Shown here in pieces: positions 1 to 5,106 of a stretch of DNA of 5,106 nucleotides. Under the pieces are notes generated by a model, which searched no databases, was not told the origin of the DNA, and saw only the letters and a program-made list of their open reading frames with translations. The stretch comes from Flavobacteriales bacterium (GTDB taxonomy: Bacteria > Bacteroidota > Bacteroidia > NS11-12g > UBA955), in the NCBI GenBank assembly GCA_947450405.1, contig CANFVI010000128.1, positions 1 through 5,106 of the forward strand, written 5' to 3'. The stretch's first letter is position 1, and every line of letters begins with the position of its first letter. The translations under genes and the position numbers were made by a program.

Positions 1-159
1 AGACATTCCCATACCAATGATACCCATGATAATACCCGTAATTAGGAATTGTCTAGAGATCATCTTGTGGTCCATAGAGAAGACATACTTGCTAATGAAG
101 CTCTCCTTATGGTCGTGGTGATGTGAATCGTGCTCTGCGTGTAAAGCTGCTGTGCTCAT
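1..159 (-). CDS. coxA: Cytochrome c oxidase subunit I, N-terminal 53 codons (partial)
   Basis: This is the start of the catalytic subunit of an aa3-type haem-copper oxidase, which reduces O2 to water and pumps protons across the inner membrane. The frame opens with ATG at 159 and stays open to base 1. The visible protein begins MSTAALHAEHDSHHHDHKES, a His-rich cytoplasmic leader of a kind I recall from Bacteroidota CoxA. It continues into FSMDHKMISRQFLITG, the conserved sequence entering the first transmembrane helix (family pattern: 'T.DHK.IG..Y'), and then the Ile/Gly/Met-rich helix itself. The haem and CuB ligands lie beyond the window. The gene follows coxB by 22 nt with no terminator between them, so the two are almost certainly co-transcribed. 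No strong Shine-Dalgarno is visible; only A-rich AGAAAAAGAAT precedes the ATG. Identity is confident; the truncation is only the window edge. Confidence 0.93.
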   Translation of the reverse strand, partial: MSTAALHAEHDSHHHDHKESFISKYVFSMDHKMISRQFLITGIIMGIIGMGMS

Positions 160-181
160 ATTCTTTTTCTAAAATAATTTG

Positions 182-1699
182 TTAATTTTTAACTACTGAC
201 CCTTGTTTTACCGCAGTAGAATCGGCTTTTGGTGCTGCTGGAGCAGCAGGAGCTGCTGGCGGTGCCACAAATGGAGTTTGAGTTGCTAACCAAGTTTTGT
301 ATTCTTCTTCGCTACCTACAACAGTGATTTTAATTTTCATGTTATAATGCGCTGCTCCACAAATTTTGTTGCAGTATAAAAAGTAATCAAATTCAGGATT
401 GTTTTTAGCTGATCTCGCTTCTTCAGTTGTTTTTATTGGCGTAAAAGCAAAACTGGTTGGCATACCTGGTACACAGTTCATTTGTGCTCTAAATTCTGGC
501 ATATATGCAGAGTGAATTACATCTCTTGCTCTGAATTTAAAGATATATGGTTTGTTTTTAACTAAAACAATTTCAGTCGTAATTTTATCGTCTTTTGCGG
601 TACCATTGAACGTTTCGTGGTCTTTTTGGTAAGCAATAATACGTTTGATCGCTGTATTTTTACGCTTGATGTCTTTCTCTAATTGACGCTCATACGCTCC
701 AGAAACCAAATCATTGTATTTAGACTTCATTTGTTTGAATTCCTCAGGATATGAATTGCTCATTCCTGTTGAAACGTAACGATCGTATTGTGCTTTCCAC
801 AATTTTGAAGAATCTTCAATTGACGCTTTTACTACTTCTAATTTCTTGATTTCAGCATTTAATTCATTCAACAATGTTGAAACTGCACTATCTTCTGCAA
901 CTCCCAAAGGATTGGTTCCAGAAATAAAATTGAAATTAGCAGTTCCTAATTGTTTATCGTCTCCAGCATAACGTGCTTTCCAACCAAATTGATAAGCAAA
1001 TACTTCGATTTCTTCGCTGTTTTTATCAATATCGGTAGTAATCTTTGTCCAAGTACTGAAACCACGTAAAACCAAAAAGGTTAATACAATGGCAGGAATA
1101 ATTGTCCAAATGATTTCCAACTTGTTGTTATGGAAAAAATATGCTGCTTTGCGGTTTTTGTCGTATTTGTATTTAAACATGAAATAGAATAACAATATTT
1201 CAGTTACTACAAATACAAAAAAAGTAAATCCAAACGTCCAATAGAACATTGAATCTAAGGTTTCACCATGCGCTGAAGCAGAATCACCTAATTTTAGGTA
1301 TTTGCCATGTACTTTCATTTCGTACCAAACACCAATTAAACCCAAAACAAGGAAAATAATCCCCGCCCATGCGTTTACGTTGTTCCAGCTCACAATGGTT
1401 TTACCAGTGATCTTTTCTGTCAAACTGCCAATATCAAAAGCGCGTGCAATTACCAAAATAATTAATACGGCCAAAACCAAGGTCAATATACTTGACCAGT
1501 CCCATGCCATAGGATTAAATTCAGTAGGTGCTGCTACTACGTCATCAGCGGCCAATAAAAATATTGGCGTTAACATTAGCCCAAAAATAGCTAACGTTTT
1601 CTTAAACAATGAGTTACTTTTAACTCCAAATAGATTAAGCTTCATCTTTCTAAACCAAAATAGGGTTTTTCGTCGGGCAAATTTACTTATATCTGCCAT
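182..1699 (-). CDS. coxB: Cytochrome c oxidase subunit II, long Bacteroidota type with helical insertion
   Basis: Subunit II carries the binuclear CuA centre that receives electrons from cytochrome c (or the alternative complex III) and passes them to CoxA. Residues below count from the ATG at 1699. A hydrophobic signal-like segment (34-50, ending LLAA) is followed by extra membrane helices at about 68-88 and 111-126. The canonical helix pair is at 151-176 and 194-213, with the family motif HNNKLEIIWTIIP at 190-202; E195 matches the K-channel entrance Glu. The cupredoxin domain starts at about 231. CuA ligands are visible: H396, C443, C447, H451 and M454 (CNKICGAAHYNM). Residues 270-371 are a charged, probably two-helix insertion inside this domain. 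The C-terminus is an Ala/Pro-rich tail (479-490). At 505 aa it is far longer than the ~280 aa of a classical CoxB. The start is uncertain: M19 (ATG at 1645) begins MKLNLFGVKS, a more ordinary signal peptide, and would give 487 aa. Function is secure; the start is not. Confidence 0.95.
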   Translation of the reverse strand: MADISKFARRKTLFWFRKMKLNLFGVKSNSLFKKTLAIFGLMLTPIFLLAADDVVAAPTEFNPMAWDWSSILTLVLAVLIILVIARAFDIGSLTEKITGKTIVSWNNVNAWAGIIFLVLGLIGVWYEMKVHGKYLKLGDSASAHGETLDSMFYWTFGFTFFVFVVTEILLFYFMFKYKYDKNRKAAYFFHNNKLEIIWTIIPAIVLTFLVLRGFSTWTKITTDIDKNSEEIEVFAYQFGWKARYAGDDKQLGTANFNFISGTNPLGVAEDSAVSTLLNELNAEIKKLEVVKASIEDSSKLWKAQYDRYVSTGMSNSYPEEFKQMKSKYNDLVSGAYERQLEKDIKRKNTAIKRIIAYQKDHETFNGTAKDDKITTEIVLVKNKPYIFKFRARDVIHSAYMPEFRAQMNCVPGMPTSFAFTPIKTTEEARSAKNNPEFDYFLYCNKICGAAHYNMKIKITVVGSEEEYKTWLATQTPFVAPPAAPAAPAAPKADSTAVKQGSVVKN

Positions 1700-1786
1700 T
1701 AGTTGGGGGAATTTTTCAATGTTTTTTTAAAGATTTATATAATTTCACTACAAAAAAAAAATCCCAAATAATTAATTCTTTATATT
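1700..1786 (-). other. AT-rich rsmA-coxB gap with a T10 tract
   Basis: This 87-nt gap holds no gene. On the minus strand, ten consecutive T residues (plus-strand A10 at 1752-1761) follow a weak AATTAATT-centred inverted repeat just after the rsmA stop. This may be a weak intrinsic termination site, but the hairpin is almost all A/T and I would not call it a proper terminator. Nearer coxB are ATATAAATCTTTAA and a run of seven A residues, but no good TAnnTTTG -7 element with a correctly spaced TTTG upstream. It is the largest gap between the minus-strand genes here, so any separate promoter for coxBA should lie in it or just inside the annotated coxB start. Confidence 0.4.
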
Positions 1787-2593
1787 TCAATGAGTTGACT
1801 TTTCGAAAAAAATTGACAATTCTTTAAATTCTTCAACACTTAATTGTTCAGCCCTTTTGCTTTGCCATTTTTCTGGAATAATAAAATTGCTGTTGGCTGA
1901 TGTTAATGGCTTTAATGCATTGTGCAACGTTTTTCTCCGTTGTGAAAATCCATGCTTTACCACCAATTTCAAATTCTTATAACTGCACTCCGGCAAATCA
2001 TCCCTCAAAATACAACTCATTACACCACTTTTTACCTTTGGTGGAGGATTGAAAGACCCCTCATTCACCGTAAATTCATATTTGCAGTTGTAATATGCCT
2101 GCAAAATAACACTGGTTATTCCATATTCTTTGTTGCCATGCTCCGCACAAAATCTTTTGGCTACCTCTTTTTGAAACATCCCCGCAAATTGTTCTACCCT
2201 CTTGCCCGACTCTAACATTCTAAATACAATTTGGGTAGATATGTTGTAAGGATAATTGCCAATAATTGCCAATTTTTCACCTTCTGGCCATTCTGTGTAT
2301 GGTATTTCTAAAAAATCACCCTCAATTACTTTCAGTCCCTCAGCCCATTCTTGACGGCCTAAATAATCACACGACTCCTTATCAATTTCTATTACCGCCA
2401 ATTTATTGCCCCATTTTTCATACAAGGATGTGGTCATGACGCCCATTCCTGGTCCAATTTCAATAACCCCATCCAAATCATCAATGAGTAAATCGCCGAT
2501 TTTTTGAGCAATGCCCTTATCGGTTAAAAAATGTTGCCCAAGTTGCTTTTTCGCAGTTACCTTGTCGCTATTTACATTCGGTTTTCTAAACAT
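1787..2593 (-). CDS. rsmA: 16S rRNA (adenine1518-N6/adenine1519-N6)-dimethyltransferase
   Basis: RsmA (KsgA) uses S-adenosylmethionine to dimethylate two adjacent adenines in the 3'-terminal helix of 16S rRNA, a late step in 30S maturation. With the ATG at 2593 the protein is 268 aa, normal for the family. Visible motifs, in order: KKQLGQHFL (15-23); SAM motif I EIGPGMG (45-51); the acidic ribose-binding EID (69-71); GD (92-93); the catalytic motif as NYPY (113-116), where many relatives have NLPY; FQKEVAKR (140-147); FNPPPKV (181-187); and FSQRRKTL (216-223) in the C-terminal domain. No key residue is missing. The start at 2593 is preferred over the in-frame ATG at 2605 because GGGAG lies 5 nt upstream of it and it forms a TAATG junction with the stop of the HD gene. 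Starting at 2605 would add only four residues (MGEI). Probably co-transcribed and translationally coupled with the HD gene. Confidence 0.97.
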   Translation of the reverse strand: MFRKPNVNSDKVTAKKQLGQHFLTDKGIAQKIGDLLIDDLDGVIEIGPGMGVMTTSLYEKWGNKLAVIEIDKESCDYLGRQEWAEGLKVIEGDFLEIPYTEWPEGEKLAIIGNYPYNISTQIVFRMLESGKRVEQFAGMFQKEVAKRFCAEHGNKEYGITSVILQAYYNCKYEFTVNEGSFNPPPKVKSGVMSCILRDDLPECSYKNLKLVVKHGFSQRRKTLHNALKPLTSANSNFIIPEKWQSKRAEQLSVEEFKELSIFFEKSTH

Positions 2594-3822
2594 TATTTCT
2601 CCCAATAAATCATGTAATACTTAGTTACCGTCTCTTTTAATGCCGCCAAGTTATAATTGTCAGATGCCTCAGCAACATCTTGAATTTTTCCATTTTTTCT
2701 CAAAATTCTAATTCCCCCACCCTCTGTTTTATATGCATGATTTTCAAGTATTCCTTTTTTAATGAAAAATTCAGCTGCTAAAGCTTCGCTAATTCCAAAC
2801 AAATTAGCTGCCTGCTGCGTAACCAATGTAAACATTTCATCGGTAATGGGCTCTAACCCAATTTTAATCTTTGGCAATTGTCTATTCAACATCCTTCCAC
2901 ACAAAACCGACAATATTTTATCTTCATGAAACTGCCATTGCTTCAAACTCGACATAATATCAATATCATCTAAAGCCAAAAATAAGTCCAATGCTTCATT
3001 ATCGAAATTGCTTGCATTTACATCTTTAAACAAAAAATGCATCAACGGATGGTATGTACCCAAAGTTGAACCTGCCATGGCCAATTGCCTCGCCCTTTGC
3101 AAAATGGAAATCAACATGGCATCAGAAGCAATTACTGTTTTGTGCAAGTATACTTGCCAATACATCAATCTGCGGGCTACCAAAAATTTCTCAACGCTGT
3201 AAATACCCTTTTCTTCTACCACCAAATTTCCCTCAGAAACATTCAACATATGAATAATTCTATCTGCCCCAACAATTCCTTCACTCACTCCTGTATAAAA
3301 ACTATCCCTCAACAAATAATCGAGCCTATCCATATCCAATTGGCCCGATACTAATTGACCTAAAAAAGGTTTTTTTGTATACGTTCCCTTAAATATTTCA
3401 ATTGCCAAGGTGAGTTTACCATCAAATTCAACATTCATTCTTTGCATTATTTGCAAAGAAATTTCTTCATGCTGAACCCCATGTATGAGTGTATGTTCTA
3501 GAGTGTGACTGTAAGGACCATGTCCAATATCGTGCAACAATATTGCCAATGAAACCCCTTCCTTTTCTTCTTCGGAAATTTCTATTCCCTTACGCTGCAA
3601 GGTTTCAACAGCTTGAATGGTCAAATTCAATGCTCCCAACGCATGATGAAAACGGGTATGCGTGGCACCAGGATAAACCCATTCACTCATTCCCAATTGC
3701 CTTATCCTGCGCAATCGTTGAAAGTATGGATGTTGAATTACATCGTAAATCAAGGCGCTAGGCAACGCCAAGAATCCATGCAATGGATCATTGATTATTT
3801 TACTTTTATTGGCTGTAACCAT
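2593..3822 (-). CDS. HD-domain phosphohydrolase (COG1078, SAMHD1/dNTPase-like)
   Basis: A 409-aa cytoplasmic metal-dependent phosphohydrolase of the family that includes SAMHD1 and bacterial dNTP triphosphohydrolases. By family knowledge a nucleotide triphosphate is the likely substrate, but the sequence cannot show which one. The N-terminus KIINDPLHGFLALP (8-21) is the family opening. The HD metal site is complete: H60 in TRFHHALG (56-63), H97-D98 in LLHDIGHGPYSH (95-106), and D165 in QLDMDRLDYLLRDS (161-174). A helical region follows, with a C-terminal part (about 315-409) of unknown role. The ATG at 3822 is well placed directly before the family start. A -7 promoter match (TAACTTTG) ends 8 nt upstream and overlaps the stop of the preceding TPR gene, so this gene may have its own promoter. 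Its TAA stop overlaps the rsmA ATG by one base. Family is confident; substrate is unknown. Confidence 0.93.
   Translation of the reverse strand: MVTANKSKIINDPLHGFLALPSALIYDVIQHPYFQRLRRIRQLGMSEWVYPGATHTRFHHALGALNLTIQAVETLQRKGIEISEEEKEGVSLAILLHDIGHGPYSHTLEHTLIHGVQHEEISLQIMQRMNVEFDGKLTLAIEIFKGTYTKKPFLGQLVSGQLDMDRLDYLLRDSFYTGVSEGIVGADRIIHMLNVSEGNLVVEEKGIYSVEKFLVARRLMYWQVYLHKTVIASDAMLISILQRARQLAMAGSTLGTYHPLMHFLFKDVNASNFDNEALDLFLALDDIDIMSSLKQWQFHEDKILSVLCGRMLNRQLPKIKIGLEPITDEMFTLVTQQAANLFGISEALAAEFFIKKGILENHAYKTEGGGIRILRKNGKIQDVAEASDNYNLAALKETVTKYYMIYWEK
2599..2603 (-). promoter_or_regulatory. Ribosome-binding site deciding the rsmA start
   Basis: The minus strand reads GGGAG, then AAATA, then ATG at 2593. 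It is the clearest Shine-Dalgarno-like sequence in the window, in a phylum where such sites are generally weak. It lies inside the last codons of the HD gene, and the ATG shares one base with that gene's TAA stop. It supports 2593 rather than 2605 as the rsmA start, because the 2605 ATG itself overlaps the site. Confidence 0.6.
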
Positions 3823-3830
3823 TTATACTG

Positions 3831-3838
3831 CAAAGTTA
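3831..3838 (-). promoter_or_regulatory. Candidate -7 element (TAACTTTG) for the HD gene
   Basis: The minus strand reads TAACTTTG, a full match to the Bacteroidota housekeeping sigma -7 consensus TAnnTTTG. It is followed by CAGTATAA and then the ATG at 3822. Its first three bases are the TAA stop of the TPR gene. Transcription starting a few bases downstream would give an mRNA with almost no leader. A TTTG lies upstream, but only 13 nt away rather than the usual ~19, so the -33 half is not convincing. Confidence 0.5.
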
Positions 3839-4468
3839 CGACTTCTCATCCCAAAGTAATATACCACCCATTGGATCGGGTCTTTTAAGGCGTACTTGGT
3901 CTAGAAATTCATTCAAATTAAAAGCAAATTGATCCGTAGGATTCAACCGCAAATACACTTCGTAATCGTAAACCATCTCTATCCACTCTTGATCATTGAT
4001 GCCTTTGGTATGCATTTTACGCCTAAAAACGGATCCCATTTTCAGCCACGCCTTTGGATTTTCACTTTCCACCCCATGCGAATTTTCAATTCTTTGTTTG
4101 GCTTTGGCAATATATTTTTTGAATAAGAACAATGTTTTATCGTCGTTAGATTGACGTTCGGCACTCAACGCCAAAAACCAATAATTCTGCTCTGCATTGC
4201 TGTCTAATGCCACCAAACTTAACAAAGTCGAATCCGCTTCGGCAAACTTCTGTTGCATAATTAACGAATGACAAAGCAATTGTTGAACCCCAGGAACATT
4301 GTTCCTGCGAAGCTCTTCGCGGTATATTCCCTCGGCCATTCTGTAATTGCCTTTGTTCATGCAATCATGCGCACGGGCAATGGGTGGCATTTCGTCTTCC
4401 GGGCTATATTGGGCATTAACACAATTGCTGGCAAGGATTAGAATGAACAATAAGTTTTTAATCGACAT
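3836..4468 (-). CDS. Secreted TPR-like repeat protein of unknown function
   Basis: I do not recognise a specific family. From the ATG at 4468 the protein is 210 aa. It begins with a clear Sec signal peptide (MSIKNLLFILILASNCVNA, probable cleavage after A19), so it should be periplasmic or exported. Residues 28-125 form successive amphipathic helix pairs with TPR-like spacing: ARAHDCMNKGNYRMAEGIYREEL (about 31-53), then about 58-88, then 92-125. A Trp/Arg-rich region (138-175) and a further helix up to about 195 follow. No catalytic motif is visible; such repeats usually mediate protein contacts. An in-frame ATG at 4510 would add 14 residues ahead of the signal peptide and overlap the start codon of the divergent gene. 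The 4468 start is preferred because it leads straight into the signal peptide and has a perfect -7 promoter match 4 nt upstream. The gene ends 13 nt before the HD gene. Confidence 0.8.
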   Translation of the reverse strand: MSIKNLLFILILASNCVNAQYSPEDEMPPIARAHDCMNKGNYRMAEGIYREELRRNNVPGVQQLLCHSLIMQQKFAEADSTLLSLVALDSNAEQNYWFLALSAERQSNDDKTLFLFKKYIAKAKQRIENSHGVESENPKAWLKMGSVFRRKMHTKGINDQEWIEMVYDYEVYLRLNPTDQFAFNLNEFLDQVRLKRPDPMGGILLWDEKS

Positions 4469-4472
4469 GCAA

Positions 4473-4480
4473 CAAAAGTA
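4473..4480 (-). promoter_or_regulatory. Candidate -7 element (TACTTTTG) for the TPR gene
   Basis: The minus strand reads TACTTTTG, a full match to TAnnTTTG, followed by TTGC and the ATG at 4468. A start about 5-7 nt after the element would fall at or next to the A of the start codon, giving a leaderless transcript. I see no TTTG -33 element at the expected distance. The match supports 4468 rather than 4510 as the translation start. Confidence 0.5.
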
Positions 4481-4492
4481 AAAATCTTTCGG

Positions 4493-4500
4493 CAACTTTG
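4493..4500 (+). promoter_or_regulatory. Candidate -7 element (CAACTTTG) for the lipoprotein gene
   Basis: The plus strand reads CAACTTTG, one mismatch from TAnnTTTG. It is followed by CATCAGTC and the ATG at 4509, the same 8-nt spacing as at the HD gene. Twelve bases separate it from the oppositely directed -7 element of the TPR gene. No convincing -33 TTTG is visible; the expected position falls at the start of the TPR coding region. Confidence 0.4.
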
Positions 4501-4508
4501 CATCAGTC

Positions 4509-5106
4509 ATGTTTCGACGTTATCACATTTTGCTCTTCCTTGTTTTTATGTCTTCTTTTGAGGGATGTAAAAATTCCGACGATTTTTTTAAATCGGCAGG
4601 GAATCCGCAAACCATTCAACGTCCATTGAATGATTTTAATGCCCTAGAAATTGGCGAAAAGTTTTTGGTGAACATTACCCAAGACACATCTGTCCCTCAA
4701 AATATATCGATTGAATATTTCGAAAACCTCAATGCAAAAATTATCACTGAAATAAATAACAATACCCTGAAAATATCCGATGGCAATAGCTACAATTGGA
4801 CGCGCGATTTAACCGTTAGGCCCAAAGTAACCATCAACATTCATACAGTGAACAACTTAAGTATTCAAGGAGCTTGCGAATTGATTTGCTTAGACACCAT
4901 TTACACTGGCAATTTAAACATCGATATGCATTCGGTGAAACCTGCTATTATCAAAGTGAATTGCGGAAATCTTTACGGGGGAAGCAGTAATTTAGGTCCT
5001 ATTTCTTTTGAGGGACGAGGTACAATATTCTCTTGGAGTTGCGAACAAGGATCGTGGTTTGATGCCAAAAAACTCTATTGCGACGACGCGTACATACGTC
5101 ATTACA
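4509..5106 (+). CDS. Probable lipoprotein with DUF2807 (GIN) domain, 3' end cut off
   Basis: The frame opens with ATG at 4509 and has no stop through base 5106 (199 codons plus one base), so the gene runs out of the window. The N-terminus MFRRYHILLFLVFMSSFEGC has a short basic start, a hydrophobic core and a cysteine at residue 20. This suggests lipidation at C20, although FEGC is a poor lipobox; plain secretion is the alternative. From about 37 the protein resembles the DUF2807 putative adhesin-head domain: QRPLNDFNALEIGEKFLVNITQ, then a strand-rich pattern around IEYFENLNAKIITEI and NTLKIS, the NW pair (96-97), and alternating strand/turn repeats to the end, consistent with a beta-helix-like fold. 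Six cysteines are visible (20, 123, 127, 152, 178, 191). The role of this family is not known to me beyond the cell-surface suggestion. It diverges from the TPR gene with 40 nt between starts. Family assignment is from memory of the pattern and is fairly but not fully secure. Confidence 0.78.
   Translation, partial: MFRRYHILLFLVFMSSFEGCKNSDDFFKSAGNPQTIQRPLNDFNALEIGEKFLVNITQDTSVPQNISIEYFENLNAKIITEINNNTLKISDGNSYNWTRDLTVRPKVTINIHTVNNLSIQGACELICLDTIYTGNLNIDMHSVKPAIIKVNCGNLYGGSSNLGPISFEGRGTIFSWSCEQGSWFDAKKLYCDDAYIRHY

Noticed and set aside
231..262. GCTGCTGGAGCAGCAGG-type repeats at the coxB 3' end as a hairpin or terminator
   Set aside because: They encode the Ala/Pro-rich tail of CoxB and are explained by its low-complexity composition.
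1302..1730. 142-codon plus-strand open frame opposite coxB
   Set aside because: It is antisense to the membrane-helix region of a clearly real coxB. The translation is low-complexity and matches no pattern I know, and it has no promoter or ribosome-binding site.
1798..1812. TTTTCGAAAA palindrome near the end of rsmA as a terminator
   Set aside because: It is a perfect palindrome with no loop, AT-rich and inside the coding sequence, and is not directly followed by a T-run.
1952..2215. 87-codon plus-strand open frame opposite rsmA
   Set aside because: It is antisense to conserved rsmA motifs and its translation is nondescript.
3008..3888. Several plus-strand open frames opposite the HD gene
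   Set aside because: They overlap each other in different frames and lie antisense to a gene with a complete catalytic motif set. They look like chance openings.
4146..4364. 72-codon minus-strand open frame inside the TPR gene
   Set aside because: It lies in another frame of the same strand as a signal-peptide-bearing gene, and has no features of its own.
4469..4510. Upstream in-frame ATG at 4510 as start of the TPR gene
   Set aside because: It would place 14 residues (MTDAKLPKDFYFCC) ahead of a clean signal peptide, overlap the divergent start codon, and put the perfect -7 element inside the coding region.
1..5106. Mobile element, CRISPR array, tRNA/rRNA or defence system
   Set aside because: I saw no transposase, integrase, spaced direct repeats, terminal inverted repeats or tRNA-like cloverleaf, and every long stretch is covered by a recognisable or at least plausible gene.

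Overview
The window looks like the chromosome of a Bacteroidota bacterium (Flavobacteriia/Cytophagia/Chitinophagia side; I cannot place it more finely). Three things point there. The DNA is AT-rich. The cytochrome oxidase subunits have the form I associate with this phylum: a His-rich CoxA N-terminus, and a long CoxB with extra membrane segments and a CNKICGAAHYNM copper motif. Matches to the Bacteroidota -7 promoter consensus TAnnTTTG sit just upstream of several start codons.

Layout. From the right-hand side, four complete genes and one partial gene run leftwards on the minus strand: a secreted TPR-like protein (3836-4468), an HD-domain phosphohydrolase of the COG1078 type (2593-3822), 16S rRNA dimethyladenosine transferase rsmA/ksgA (1787-2593), cytochrome c oxidase subunit II coxB (182-1699), and the first 53 codons of cytochrome c oxidase subunit I coxA (1-159, cut by the window edge). 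One gene runs rightwards from 4509 and is cut at 5106. It encodes a probable lipoprotein of the DUF2807 / GIN-domain type.

How the genes fit together. The HD gene and rsmA share a TAATG stop/start junction with a GGGAG ribosome-binding site, so they are probably translationally coupled. The gap between the TPR and HD genes is 13 nt and holds a -7 promoter match. coxB and coxA are 22 nt apart and encode the two core subunits of an aa3-type terminal oxidase. An 87-nt AT-rich gap with a run of ten T residues (minus strand) separates rsmA from coxB and is the likeliest transcription boundary. At the right end, the TPR gene and the lipoprotein gene diverge from a 40-nt region that carries back-to-back -7 elements.

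The content is mostly ordinary housekeeping. I see no mobile element, CRISPR array, RNA gene or obvious defence cassette. The points most worth a second look are the tightly packed divergent promoter pair with near-leaderless starts, a ~100-residue helical insertion in CoxB, and departures from the classical CuA/electron-entry residues in CoxB.
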